A stretch of 64,000 nucleotides of DNA, from assembly GCF_017654505.1 (NCBI RefSeq), contig NC_054534.1, forward strand, positions 28,327,689 to 28,391,688, written 5' to 3'. Source of the DNA: Polyodon spathula. Its lineage: Eukaryota; Chordata; Actinopteri; Acipenseriformes; Polyodontidae. A program made the translations under genes and the position numbers. Under the pieces are notes generated by a model. The model saw only the letters and a program-made list of their open reading frames with translations, was not told the DNA's origin and ran no database searches. Numbering within the stretch: position 1 is the first letter of the stretch; the number at the start of each line of letters is the position of its first letter. Positions 34,891-48,871 of the stretch are shown here, one piece after another.

Positions 34891-37800
34891 TCCATGCTAT
34901 GATTAGCGACTTATTGGTCCTACAGAAACCCATAACTTTGTATTTGTTCATATTTAAAATCAAATTATTTGTGTCTATCATGCATTATACTGTGCATTAC
35001 ACCTCCTCCTTGTAAATAGATAATTCATTGCAATGTAATATTTCCAGCTACCAAATTTGAATACAAATAAAAAATGAACGAATAAATGAATGCAAATGTG
35101 TGTGCCGCAGGTGCAACAATAGCTAAATACAGCTTTGGAAAAAGGTGGAGCATCAACTTAGAGAAAATAAATGAACATAACACATTACAACAGAGTGAAT
35201 GACAAATTACAAAAAAGATTGTGTACTGTACGTCAGCCGCCTATTCAAATTAACCATTGTATTTACAGTTCAACCTTTTTAGAAAGTAAATAAAGTAAAA
35301 TAATTAGGAAGCATTAAATGTGTAAAACTGTATTATTGATGATAAGAATGGTCTTTTGGGGACTGATGTGTTAATATTGTTGGAATGACATATATCATTT
35401 GACACTGCAAACAACATAAATGAAGCACAGTACTATAATACATTTTTTGATATGCCTGTACTTTATCAAAGAGCACTTTTTTTCTACTCTCTACATTGGA
35501 GCATTGTACTACAATCTTAATCCTGAATGCACAACAAACCAATGGTTGTATGCTGTATAACTTAATAAAGCTTTTACTTAGTAGCTCTACTAACTATAGT
35601 AGCTCATACAGCCTAAAAACATTAAGGTAGCAGTATATTACTGTCAAATAAATTGCATTTTTTAATGCAGTTTTATGCTTTATTTTTAGAAAATAACCTC
35701 AGAACTTGCATTTGCAACCCACCATGCATTTGGGGTCATATGTCTTTAGGATGTTGAAATGGACGAAATGATATCTCATAGAATGAGAAAGATTGCCTTC
35801 CAGCCACACTGTTTAAAAAAGATCTAAAACACTCAAGATTGTTTTAAAGCCCTTTAGACTCTATTTTAAAGATACTGGACAGGCAAAGGTGAAGGCACGT
35901 TTTCTGAAAGGAGCAAAACAATGACCTGCAGCTAAGTTGTTTCTTGGCAATATTATACTGTTCCAATTATTTTATTAAGTATATTATTAACATTTCTGTA
36001 ACAAACCTTGATTAATGCAACATACAGTACGTGGGATCTCTTTTATCTGCAGATCACTTGGAATAAAATACTGACAAGTACCACTACTATAAAAATATTA
36101 AAGATGGAAGCATTATAGCATAAAATTGTACATTTGGCACTTACATAGTCATGTGCAGGATTTGTACATTAGCAGTGGCTTTTATAAAATACTGAAGCCA
36201 GTTTCCCATTGACAAAGTATTAGATGATCCCCCAGAGGCTTAGTGTTGGGGACTGAATTAATGTGCATCATTAAAAAAAAATGGAATATTAATTGAAGAC
36301 CCCAGTGCTTTCTTTAAGTGCACCTCAGCAATTATAGTACTCTACAGCCCCCTTTGCAAAACAGATGGCAATTGAACGTAGACGAGAAACATGCAAAAAA
36401 AAAAAAACAGATGGAGAGTGAGCAGTCACTGAAACTGTTGTTAGAAGCCAACAACAGTTTCATACAGTACATGTTATACTGTATTTTATTCATAAAAACA
36501 GACTTCAAAATAACTCATGAGTTAAAGATGGGTGAATAGGACCTGGCATGATTGATTGAATCATAATCAGCAAGAGCACCATATGCACAAACTAGTGCAA
36601 TATATTGCTATGTTCCATGTTGCCATGGAAACAGAACGCTCCATAGCAAAAAAAGAAATCCTTGTAATCTTCATGTACATACATAAGTACCTGCAAAAAA
36701 GATATTCTTACATTTAGGAAGCTTCATTTAAAAACAAACCGCTGCCATTATCACTCTCGCTACAACAAGCTATAATACATAGCACATTCTAAATAAAAAC
36801 ACGGACATTCAACCAAACAATGACGAGAACTCACAAAAAAATGTGGTTCAGACCAAAAGCAGAAGAATTTCAGGAGGTGTTTTTAACAGAGAAAATGAAA
36901 TGATGAAAAAACTAGAAAAAACACTTGCTGGTAGAAACCTCTCACAGTCCTATTTGCATTCTGTGTGAAAAATGAGAAATAAAATAAAATAATACAATTA
37001 AAAATATCCTCTATACATGTTAATATACTGTAACCCCCCCCCCCCTTTTGTTTTGCCATCCCTAACCATGTGGTCCAAGTCTGGCAAATCTGCCCAGCAA
37101 CCCATCCTTCAGTTTTCTGCATGCAGAAACTGGATACAGATGGAGAGGTTACATTTTTGGTACTTTATAGATTATTTCAGAAATTTGTGAATAAAAAAAT
37201 AGAAATAAAACAAGTTATTCTACTTTGCTTGTTAATCTATAAGATTTAAACAGTTGAAAAACCGACAAACAATAAATATATAACTTTTTTTGGTTTTATT
37301 TACTTTTGCATGGTTTAAGAAACATAGACTATAAAATAACATATTGGTCAGACTATATTATTATCACCCAATAATGTGGGTTAGTTTTTGCGCCTCTCGT
37401 ACATTGCTGCCCAAAACCAACTCAAGATATATTATTGTGTGATAATATATTCTGGCCCATACATTATTCAATGCCTCTGTAATGGTTTTATATAAGAACA
37501 TTACACATATCACCCTGAATTTTTTTCATTGGGCATCAGTTTGGATTACACTGTTCTGTATATACTTATGTGGATGGACTTGAGCTCACAAGTTATATGT
37601 TGTTTATCAGGCTGGCAATTGAAATATAAACCTGTGCAAAGTCTAAATAGAAAAGAGCAATGCAAACCTCAATAGCAGCACCGCACAGACAACCCTACTT
37701 TATTTGTCACAAAACTAATAAAAAAAAAAAAAAAAAAAAAAAACTAACTAATTTTTAAAATACATTTTCTACACTTTTAATAAAAGTGCTTAAACAACAG

Positions 37801-38853
37801 AATATAAAATATGCTAAGAAATTGGTATGGAAAACAGAAAAGGACCCAGAGGTTAATTAAACCCACCATTTCCTAGGAGATATCAAGAGCATCACCATGG
37901 TTAGGGGATGGGCATCTTTAAAAAATGTATGGGCTTTAGCCAAAAGCAAAAATTAGGAAGAGCGGTAGAGAGGAAAGATGTGAAACTGCAGCTGCTATTA
38001 GTGCCTGCAGCCAGTTTGCATTTCATTCACAGACATGATCACAACTGACCAGTGAAAGCATAGTGACAGCTAGAGATATGTTTTAATGCACCCTCTTTGG
38101 GGACTGGTGGCATTGATAGACAGTCTTTTTAAAATTGTATAAATTAAACAACAGCAGTATGCTTTGGATTAATGCTTTGATACAATACCAGGGGGATAGG
38201 GCACAAAACCCTCCATCTCCCCCCCCCCCCCCCCCCCCCATTTTTTTTTTTTTTTTACCTAAATAATGAAACTGGCAACTGGAAAGGATTCACAATAATT
38301 TTTTCATGAGAACATCTACATGTATGTATTCATCAACTGCTGTATGATACAAATAGAAACCCAACATCAGGACACAACAGAGTATTCCCTAGCAAATGAA
38401 AGATTTTTTTAATTATCCACGCAGAACCATACATTTCTGTTTATCCTACTCAGAAATGAATAGAGCCATGTAATACTTCGTACGCAGACTGGGGGTCGCC
38501 GGCAAGGTGAAATATTGAGAATCGTTTTGTCCATTCAAGCAGGGAGCTTCTGCTCAGCTGGCTATTGTTTTTGGGTTTCGAAACATCCACACAAGCAGGA
38601 TAAAAACTCCTTCACTATTTGTTTTTTTTATCATTTACCATTATCTTTAATTTTTCTAATTTATTTCAATGGCCACAGCAGCTGATACCAGTCGTTGACT
38701 ACAAACAACTACAGCAGTAACAGCATGCACTCTACAAGGCCATTCACAATAAGAGTACAAGCATGCATACTGTGTGCACAATAGTACTAATAAGGTGCCA
38801 CGGTACTGCAATGCATTATTAGTGTCACGGATTAGTAATGTTTTGAAACCAGT
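34891..38853. other. Intron sequence without recognisable gene
   Basis: AT-rich, with poly-A (about 37719-37743), poly-C followed by poly-T (38219-38256) and a short imperfect inverted repeat at 37348-37452 (ATTATCACCCAATAAT against ATTATTGTGTGATAAT). No gene or clear transposon ends otherwise. Confidence 0.5.
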
Positions 38854-39582
38854 TGTGGTAGGGCCTGCCGCTGTAAAATATAATTTTGTTTCATTATAAA
38901 TATGGTTGGGTGGGGTTTGTTAGATTTTTTTGTAATAAAAGTATATCATTTTCTATATGGCAGGGCAGGGAGATTAAACTTCCCTCCCTGCCCAATTGAA
39001 AGGAATGTGCAGCAGGTGGCCAGGTGTCAATTACATAATTGATAATCAATGAACACTGGTTACCTGCCTTTAAAAGGGGGTTGGAAAGCCAAGCCCTTTG
39101 TTCTTGGTTCTCCATTTTGTTGTTCTTTGTCAGCAACTCGGAAGAGGGCTGGGAATCTTCACGACTGTGTATATGAACCAGGGTGAGCAAACAAAGCAAC
39201 CACTCGTGATCCCGTGTGTGTTAACCGTGGTCTGGGTGCTCAGCACAGGGATTCCTTTAGGGGATTTTAATCCCACCCCAGTCTATTTACAGTCTGTTAG
39301 GGAGATGGTTCCTGGAGCAGGCCCTCCCTTTTAGAGGGAGCAGCACTGAGCCACTGGATGGCAACCTTTTGTTTTCAGCTGTTTTGCCCACTGTGTTTTT
39401 TTTTTATTATGTATACCAGTGTGCCTGTCCTTCTACACTAGGGATACCATTGCTGGTACCCTAGTGGTGGCCACCAACCACTGTTTCTTAATAAAACTTG
39501 GACACCTGGGCAGCGTTTCACCCCTCTGTGTCGCTCTAATATCTGAGAGGATACCCAGATCGTGACAGGGGCCCCTGTCACA
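38854..39582 (+). mobile_element. LTR-like unit ending in a perfect palindrome
   Basis: Begins TGTGGTAGGGCCTGCCGC and contains GGCAGGGCAGGGAGATTAAA and CCCTCCCTGCCC near 38960-38992, as in the other TGTGGCAGGG LTRs. A poly(A) signal AATAAAACTTGG lies near 39490 and it runs to CAGATCGTGACA at 39567. The last 20 bases, 39562-39581, are a perfect palindrome with a GGGGCCCC centre. No target duplication was seen, so either one end is rearranged or this is part of a larger element. Confidence 0.55.
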
Positions 39583-40635
39583 ATTTTTTATTAAAACAAA
39601 ATGTACCACTGTGGTTCCATTTTACCTATGACTTATTACAGTGTAGCTGACCTTGTGCCATTACCGCCAAAGCACACACAATTACAATTCCATTGTAGTG
39701 CCACTGCATTGTCATTCAAGATTATTTATCATCGGAATGTCAATAATAAAACATTTTAACAGCTAAATGTGGATATGAGAGGTAGGGTTTGTTTAAAAAA
39801 TATATCAACCTACTGAGGAACGTAAAATAATAATAACACAGGTTCACTTTTCCTGCTCAAATGCTCGAAGATGTAGAATATCTTTGACATTACTTCATCT
39901 GTTATGATGATGGAAATCACAGAAAGGTAACACTGGTTCATTATTATTCTATCCCTGGAGCCACAGCATGCAATTAACCAGAAGACAGAACATAATTTAA
40001 ACAAGGCTAGCCTTTCCTGCTGGATGTGTACAATTTTAAACCTTCCTCAAATATTTGTTTTGGTGCCAGTTTAATTCTTTTTTTGATTACTAGTAAAATA
40101 CAATTTCGAAAACAAATATTCTGAAGTGTGCCCCTCTGAAACGAGGAGCTGTTTGGAGTATGTTGCACAGCTTATACAGTAAAACAAACACTCATCATGT
40201 TTTGAATTTGAAAGCACGTATTGTTCTGATCGTAATGTGTACTGTATAGTGTGAACACTGACGATTGGTCAGTGCTCTTAGAGTATAGTGTGTAGCCATT
40301 TAATCAAATTGTATTTCTTTTATAATTTCTGTCATTTTCACTAGTGATTTGTAGCAATCTGTTACAGACGCTGTATCTGATTTGTGTATTTGCATCAGTG
40401 AGCCGTGGTAAATGTCATACAGATGGCTGCATCTAATAAATCTGTGTTAATTCATACCACAATTAACATTTCATTTAATACAATGTGACATTTCATTGAT
40501 TGTCATCCTTTTAAGCTTTGAATGTTTAATTTCTCACGTTCAGAAAATTAATTGCTCTGGCTTTGTTTTTCCTAGGGACAGTAATATAAGGAATATACTT
40601 AAATCATGTCACGCATTAACGAATCAATGTTAACA

Positions 40636-41100
40636 ACCAGTTACCATATTGCTTTGAATTTAAGAAGCGCTTTTAAAAAAATCTTCTCAAAAATAGCCTG
40701 CGTCTTAAATTCGAGTACAGTGTAGTGATGCCTGCATAAAAATCTCCAACAAAAGACGTGACTATCCAAGTACACAAACAGCAACGTGACTGACTGCCGA
40801 GAAAAGACTAACAAAAACGTCACTGCCCAAATACACTGAGAAAAGACAAACCAAAACATTACTACATGAATCATCCATGACATACAGGAAGCCATTGTCA
40901 AAGAAGCGTCAATAGCTTCCTGAGAAATTTGGAGAAAAGTTTTTACAATTTCAGCAATTTCATACAATTTCGAACAAAGAGTACCGGCTTGGACAGATCG
41001 CAAATGCTGATCAGACCCCTGTATGTCAAGCAATACCACAGTTCGCAAATTGGGAGAAAAACAGGTATGAGAAATCATGACTGGAAATGAGAACCAGCGC
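40636..41100. mobile_element. Possible hAT-type MITE remnant
   Basis: Near 40642 ACCATATTGCTTTGAATTTA and near 40706 GCGTCTTAAATTCGAG resemble, to my recollection, the ends of hAT elements of the Zaphod type (CGTATTTGCTCGAATATAAG and GCGTCTTATATTCGAG). A 174-codon minus-strand open frame spans 40641-41165 but reads like no known protein. No second end or target duplication was found. Confidence 0.3.
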
Positions 41101-41165
41101 ATAAGTGTAATGCTCTGTGTGTTAAAAACAAAAAATACTGCCTTTAATAAACTGTAACTAAACAA

Positions 41166-44100
41166 AGCAGATGTTCAGGTTCAAATTAAAACTAGATATT
41201 ACACAACAAATGTGCTCTTTTTAAAATGATTATCAACCATGTAACACAGGAAAACTATGTTTCATTATTCGAAACAACAACTTTTAATTGAACTTTCTTT
41301 CTTGCTTTTTTCTATTGTGTTTAAACAGAGGGATAACATAACTCTTTTAAAATGTTGATGACTGCCTCATAAAAAAACAAGCAAGCCAATCTGCATATTT
41401 ACATTCCACAGGTCTCAAAGTATTAATCTGTCTGGGAGTTTCTGGAGCCCATCAATGTGCATTGTGGAGGCTGTAGTTTCTTTACAGGCTCTTGTATGGG
41501 GCTGGCAAGTATGTAAAGAAAAATACAATGTGTGCAAAACAAGGCTTAGCTGTTTAACAATCAACCGAAATGTCATTGAGTCAGTAAGTGATTGCAACAC
41601 AATACAAAAAGAAGCTGGAGATAAATGATGAAGATTTTTTAGTTGCTAAATGTTAGTTTATCGTTTGTAGCATTTTACCCATGTATTAGTAGTCCACTAA
41701 ACTATAAAGATTGGTCACAGTAAATAGTCATGAAAAGATGTACCAATAATTGGTAGACTTCACAATGCATAACAAATGTTTATTGCTACTGTTTTGTGTA
41801 TTATTAATGTAACCCGCTCTGTTGATTTTACTGAATATATTCATTAAAATATGAAAAATTAGAACATTTGTGGTAAAATACTAAATGCAGTTATTTTACA
41901 CCTTTGAAAAAAAAACATTCTTAAACAATAAGTAGTGCTGTTGAATAATATATAACAACTGCAAGGTTTTTTTTTTTTTTTATTTATTTTATCCATGCAT
42001 AATTTTTGTATTTCATTCAATATAATGGTGCTACATTTTTTCCAAACAACTTCTGCCCCTATAAGCATTACTCACAGCAGTTTGTTAGGTTTAAACTGTC
42101 AGCTACAGAAAGCAACTAACATGCTGCTTGCCTCCTCGAGGCTCATAGTAGGAATTATAACTTGGCATTGGGTTTGCAATTAAAAACATATCCTATCTAA
42201 GATATAAACTTTACCAGATTTGAATACCATAGGGTTCTTTAATGGTAATTTCCATATAAAAGCATACATGACCACTACTGCAGTAAACACAATATTAGAG
42301 CTGTTAGAATCATGAAAAACTAGATCAACATTACCTACACAAATTATGTGTACACTGTCTACATAATGCAGTCTACAGTTCATGAGCCAGAATATCAGCA
42401 TTGCAATCAGCCCTTGTCAAGATGAACCAGTGCTGGTGATTACAGGATTTTCATACAGGACATACTAAATGACACCCACAATACTTTTTAAAAGCCTCTT
42501 TGATTAAATCGTATTACATCTAAACCTTTATTAATAATAAAGTATTTTGTTATATAGCTTGTTATATATTCATTAATTTCTCAGTTGTTAAATCGCATAT
42601 GTCCTTGAAAAGGTATTTTACTGGAAAACATAAATAATTCACACACATGGTAAACATGCAGTACTGTCCAAAACAAGGAGGTGTGCACCTTATTGTGAAA
42701 TCTAAGATATGGCTGTTTTAGGTGACAATTTATCAGCAAATACAAAGGGCAACTTAATAACAGTACATCCAGCTATAAGAAAAATTATGTATAAAATCCC
42801 ATACTGTCGGGGTTCTCTGACTATGATGTGTGTCAAGATGAAGTAAACAGTACAACAGGGAAGGGATGCTGATCACTGGATATGAAGAGCTCCTTGGCAA
42901 GACACATGCAGTGCAATGAGTCTCCTGGGGCATGTGCATTATTTCCATGTTCTTTGTTCAGATACAATCAGACTTTACAGAGGTGCAATACATGTCTGTT
43001 TATTTAAGTAAAAATCCCAGATAACCCTTTATTTGTCCTGCAGGTAGCATAACAAGATAGCAGAATTGAGCAAAGAGCTAGACCCCAGCATCAATCTAGG
43101 AACCACTATCACTACACATGTGAAGTGCTGTGTTCTCTGCACTACTTAGCCTCTAGTTCCTTTCAGACCATGGTTGGTATATCTGGAGGGATAGCTCAAT
43201 TTACCTTTTCCAGTCTGCTTGGCAAATTTCTGGATGTCATGCTGAAAAGAGCAGACCAAAACATATAATTTCGTAAGGATTCTAGCATAACTGATGTTGG
43301 CTGAGGCTTTTCCAAACAACTGTCTTCACGCTGAGCAACCTCAGCCGTAAGGAATCTCAGCTGCTTCTCAAAAAACTTTTCTTTCCATGCGCCAAGAGGA
43401 CTTTTTTTGGTTCATATTTTTGTGCTCCACAAATGTTATACAGCGCTTATTGTTTTCTGTACTCCTAACCCCATTATCATAATTCCGGATCGTTATTTTT
43501 GTGCGTTAAGTAATTTGCATTGCTCTTAAGCTTACATAGGGTGCAGTGCAAAATAATTGCCTGGCCTTAATGCAATTTGAATTTTGCATCCACAATTATA
43601 GACTGCGTCTATACTTAGATCTACGCCTAAGTGTACATCCAGCTATCTTGTACAGTCAAACAGATTGCTCTCGCTATTCTTGAAATACATTCTGCTTCTG
43701 TCCTACTTTTAAAATGGTTTAATAATTCATAAGTTGTTACCACAAGATTTGAGTCTGTACTGCAACTCTTGTCACCACAGCTCCTCAATACATACTTAAA
43801 CAATAGAACCCTGTTTATTGTACTAAACAAGGTTAGCCTCAGTGCTTTTATTGTTGTTCTAAACATCCTAGTGGCCAGATTTGCCAAGATTCCCTTTGTT
43901 TTTTTTTTTTTGTTGTTTTTTCTTGTTTGTTTTTTTTTCTTTGTTTTTTTTTTTAGATATTCTAGAGTATCTGAATTTATGAAAGCACCCTGGAATGGAG
44001 TTTCCTGACTGGTTAACGAAGTTCTGAGGTGTATTCTATTTTATTTCCTTTTAACCTTCTATTTGATTTTCGAGTGTGGATATATGAATTTTCAGAGATC

Positions 44101-46778
44101 AGCAGAACGACTTAGTTCTGGTCCTAGGGGGTTATTTCAGTGCAAGGCTGAGTAGCGATGCATATCATAAATGAGCAGATCTGGAATACTGGAACCTGAT
44201 TTGCTCTGTGCTAATCTAGTCTTTCATATGGAACAGTCATATATCTGCATAGCAACACAGCATCATTTGATTTAGAGTCAGTGCAAAAATTTATTCCAAA
44301 TGATATAAGTTAAAAACAAAGATTCGATCGGAAGCCTTGAATAGGAAAATGTTATCTAAAACTCTCAGCACAAATATACAGTATAGCACACTATTGAGTT
44401 TGAGTAGCACATTACTAAGAAGGTTCTTCATTTTGGACATTTAATTATGTTTAAAGTCCTTGTACTGTTTTGTGCTTGTTACAATGTGCCCAGAGATGTC
44501 AATGCACAATCACTGAAACACTGTTTTCCAAGCAATTCAGTTTTCAGCTTACAATGGTAGCTAAAATAAGCTAGAAGAAGCAATCTTCTGTTTTATGTCC
44601 GATGAAGTTAAACCATTTACAGTACTCTCGAAAAACCAGCCTTAAATGGTAACCACAAAAATCTACCTTTTATAATATATAGACACTCAACTTCACGCCA
44701 GTGTTTGATAGTGTTTTCATTTGTTCAATAATATACTTTAGTGAGAAACAGCAGTAGTTAAATATTTGTTTATGAAAAAATCTTTCACGATTTCATCTAG
44801 TTATAATTCCACAGAACAGGACGGCCTACCATACTGTAGAAACTGTAGGTGTTCTGAATGGCAGACAAAGAAGCTTTTCCGATGAAAACATGTCAAAACC
44901 GTAACATTAAGTAAACATTTTGCTGAGGGAAAAAATATCATCAGTCATGTTGATTGGTCTGAAATGGCTCTTTAACGGTGGGCTTCAAGCATATGTGTAT
45001 GTGTGTGTGCAGCTAGAATGCAACACTATTTCCACAGGAAAGAAAAATGTAATTTTATGAATTGCCCCAGAGTTAATTTCCTAATGGCATTTTCATTCCA
45101 ACCATAACTGGACATTCAGTTAGCTGATATGCTTTTCTAACTTACACCCCCTTACAAGCCAGAAAAACATCTCCCATCCCCTGAAAAAACAGGTCATTGT
45201 TTAAAAAAAAAAGGTGGTCTATTTTAATCAATACTTTAAGAAATATTTCTTCACAATACTGTAAATGAATTGAATCTATTTCAGAACCACTTTACACAGG
45301 CAGTTTTTTTTTCTTTGACAGCAGAGCCTGCAGTGTGCTATGTTTTTCAATGGCATTTATATATGTCACAGTGCTTTCATCAATGCACAAGGAATCCTTG
45401 CGCACATTTGATGTGGGTGATGACTGCGAGAGTGTATTCAATTATAGCCATCCCCCAAGAGAGATCGGGCCAGATTACACCAAAGTGCAATTTTCTCTGT
45501 TTTATTTGTAAGCAGTTTTAGTAAAATAAAACTATTCTGATAATGTTGTTGGTTTTTAGAGGGTATCTAGTTTCAGTATCTCTAAATATATGGCTATGAT
45601 GAGAGTATCACATGATACCTCCCTATATAGAATAGATGACCTATACAGAAATATAATACAGCAAAATCAGCAACATAAAAATATGTATTCATGTGTAACA
45701 CAATGCAAAAAAAACACACTGCAGATATTTCAATGCTGTACTTCCAGTCAATCTCCTAAAGTATCATGAGCACTTAAGTCGCAATTCAAAGCACATTAGT
45801 CATAGAAAAGGCAATGATTGGCACTCAAATGCTAGTCAGGGCGTCTGGCGTCTGCTGGTTTGAGTTGTCTGAAAGAAAATAGATGGCAAACATGTTTTTG
45901 TGTTGCTTTGTTTTGTTTACACTCAGGAAGAGCCATTGCCAAAGGACTCAAACTCCAAGAAGCAACTCATGGGTATTTGTTGCGTTCCTTCAACGGAAAG
46001 AACCCTCCGACAATGTTATTGTTTATATGTGCTTTGAAAAAATAGCATTACAAATCTGTGTGCCATGTGAGGTCTACGAAATGATTCTACTACATATTAC
46101 CAGTACGTATGATTTACTAGAAAATTTTGTTAGCTATAGCTAAAAGTGTGCCTTTGTTGTTTATTACTAGTTATTTAACATGAAAGGCTTCTTGCACATA
46201 TATAGAGGGTGCACATTTCATTGTGTTGTAAATTATCTTACTTGTGTTAATAGTGTAGCTGTCTGGAATACTTAAACTGCCCTGTTTTCAGGTTGTCACT
46301 TGAGGATAACAAGCTCCATCGAGTATAATATAATAACACAGCACCTTGCATTGTTGTAATTGCAAAATTAGCAAGGATTCCATTTATTTTTGAGTAAATA
46401 GGAGCCGGGTATCCCTGTGAATTAGATGTTGCATCTCTGTGTTAAATTAACATGATTTAACCCTTTTAATGTCTAGCGCATGTTATACTATTCTTTAAAT
46501 ACATATATATATAACCTTATATAATACATGTAATAACAAGTTCTGTTAAAAATAACAACACTGAATAGAAATAACAATGGTCCGGGATTTATAGAGCCTT
46601 GTATCTCTAAAAAAGTACTGTTTGAAGTATGCCTTTGGTTTCCTTTGTGGGCACATTATGTTTAGCTCACTTGTAAATCAAATTTGTTTCTGAATATTCC
46701 ATACAGCATATTCCATGGGATACCTGGTGATGCATGTCACTGTTTGTAAATTATATAAAGGAGACTGAATGATCATCG
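41166..46778. other. Intron sequence without recognisable gene
   Basis: AT-rich with several poly-T tracts (about 41967-41980, 43899-43953). I found no exon-like coding sequence, no paired repeat ends and no RNA gene. Confidence 0.5.
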
Positions 46779-47027
46779 GTGCAGTGTGGTCCAGTGGTTA
46801 AAGTTCAATGCTTATAACCATGAGGTCACCGGTTCAAATCCCACCACTGCCACTTACTGTGTGACCCTGAGCAAGTCACTTAACATCCTTGTGCTCCATC
46901 CTGTGGATGAGATTGTTAAATCAATGCCCTATTGTAAGTGACTCTGTATATAATGCAGTTCACGGCCTACCTCTGTAAAGTGCTTTGTGATGGTGGTTCA
47001 CTATGAAAGGTGTTATATAAAAAGAGG
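46779..47027 (+). mobile_element. tRNA-derived SINE with L2/V-SINE-like tail
   Basis: The head has A box GTGGTCCAGTGGTTAAAG and B box GGTTCAAATCCCACC with a tRNA-like 3' arm. A conserved middle follows (TGAGCAAGTCACTTAACATC, TGCTCCATCCTGTGGATGAG), then the 3' end GTAAAGTGCTTTGTGATGG...GTTATATAAA, the kind of tail shared with L2-type LINEs, which supply the reverse transcriptase for such SINEs. It is well preserved. Confidence 0.85.
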
Positions 47028-47295
47028 ATTATTATATTAAACTTTTTTTATTTGCCTACAGAAAATACCAGCTTGCTATAATGTAAGCATTTTAAATAAT
47101 ATTATGATGTAAATTTGGATTATACAGTTTGTGTGTATTACAGCAGCATACAACCACAATAGTATATTCAGCGCTACCATGTTATAACGCGACCTGTTAC
47201 AGTGCAGAATCACTTACAACACCGTAAACTCATGACTCCCATTTCCCCTATAATGCAATTTGACTTGCGAACGCTGGGTGAACATTCCAGATATT

Positions 47296-47654
47296 TTAAC
47301 ACTAGAATGACCAAGGCTTTCATTTTGACCATTTTTGTAATTTAAATTTAAATTGCTGTGTGTGTGTTTAAGATAAGGAGCTGTGCTTTCCTGACTTTTC
47401 CTAAATATATGTACTAATTACCCTGACAAAGAAAGAATTGCTTAGCTACAAAAATTAGGGAGATAAAATACTGTAATATCTATTGCGACCTGGAGCGGTC
47501 AAATTGACCGCTACATATAAAACATATTATAACAATGAAATGTTGTGGTATTATTTTCATTGATCAGTCAGGACTTGCCTCCATGTGTTGATGTTTGATT
47601 ATATCAGTCTGCATTCCTCAAGTGAGCAGTCTTCTGACATTTCTAGTGTTTCAA
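47296..47654. mobile_element. piggyBac-like MITE
   Basis: Left end TTAACACTAGAATGACC starts at a TTAA (47296-47299); the right end on the minus strand reads TTGAAACACTAGAAATGTC. Both resemble piggyBac termini, which follow a TTAA target (TTAACCCTAGAA in the founding element). GTCAAATTGACCGC at about 47497 resembles the internal repeat of that group. The right TTAA has mutated to TTGAA. Confidence 0.5.
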
Positions 47655-48871
47655 TGAACCTCCTGATAGCCCATCAATCAGCCTTGACAGCTCACGTTGC
47701 CAGGCTGTCGTAGGTAAAAAGTAGATCACGCAAGCGCAGTAAGGTAAAAGGAGGGCAGCTATTTGATTAAAGGGGAAGTTAACTGCCCTCAGCATTTTCT
47801 GTCTGATCATTTTATTTGCCAGGTTGTACGGTAATGTGTTCACACACTTCTTTCTTGGTTTTCTTTATTTATTTTCTGTCTGTAAAATATGTGTGATGCA
47901 AAGTTTTCTGTTATGTCTTTATATTCAGACTAAAGTGTTAAATGCCTGTCAACTTTTTCTGCCAGTGTGTATTTAAAAATGCCGTTGTTAGTCAGAAGTA
48001 GGCTGTAGTTGATGTGTGACCGCAAAGATTTATTTACTGTACATTATTAAAAGGCTTTACACCTCAAAATCTTGTCAACCTTTAATCGAAATTAAAATGT
48101 TTTAGTAATATATTCTAATGTCATACAATCACACAGTATTGTTAGTATTGCTTATATTATTTTGTCAGTAGGCCTAGTGGTAACTATCACAGTTTACAAA
48201 GACTAAATGTTATCATCCTAGTTTTAAAGAAAAATAAAAGACTAGAAGAACTCAACATGACAGCTAAATTAGAACAGGAACAGGAATGTTGTCATTTATC
48301 TAGCTTAGGATGGGAAATAAAATTAGTGTTCTATTTCCCAACCTACCATGTCATAGGTTTTGTAAACGTCCGATTTATTTATTTATGTAAATGTATATTT
48401 ACAAAATCCACTAACTTAGCTACTGCTTACACATTAAATATCAAAAACTTTTGTGAGTTGCAATAAAATTTGTTAAACACATACAAATTACACTTACAAA
48501 CTTCATTTTAAATTATGTATTTATTGTTAATGTATATTACAGCATTCTCTTATCTATCATTATACTGTCAAATACGTCTGATCTACTTATTTATGTAAAT
48601 TTATACTTACAAAATCCATTTAAAAGTATTTATTTTTTGTTAATATATCTGATCTACTTATTCCCAGGGCTCGATCTCCTAATTCCCCAGACAGTGATCT
48701 ATGCATAAATCTTAGAAACAATGGAACCTCCCGTTTAAATTCTAGACTGCGATCCACTTTTTCCCCGGTCTACTTTTTCCCCAGGACACCGGCTGTCTAT
48801 CTGCACTCTGGTTACTATACAAGTCACTCGTTTTTCAAATACATTAATTGTTACCCCAATACACATTGAAA

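Noticed and set aside
37348..37452. Short AT-rich inverted repeat as a functional hairpin
   Set aside because: AT-rich arms of about 16 bp with a mismatch are expected by chance in such sequence; no element ends.
46779..46852. Candidate tRNA gene with good A and B boxes
   Set aside because: The rest of the unit is a SINE body and L2-like tail, and the cloverleaf is imperfect.
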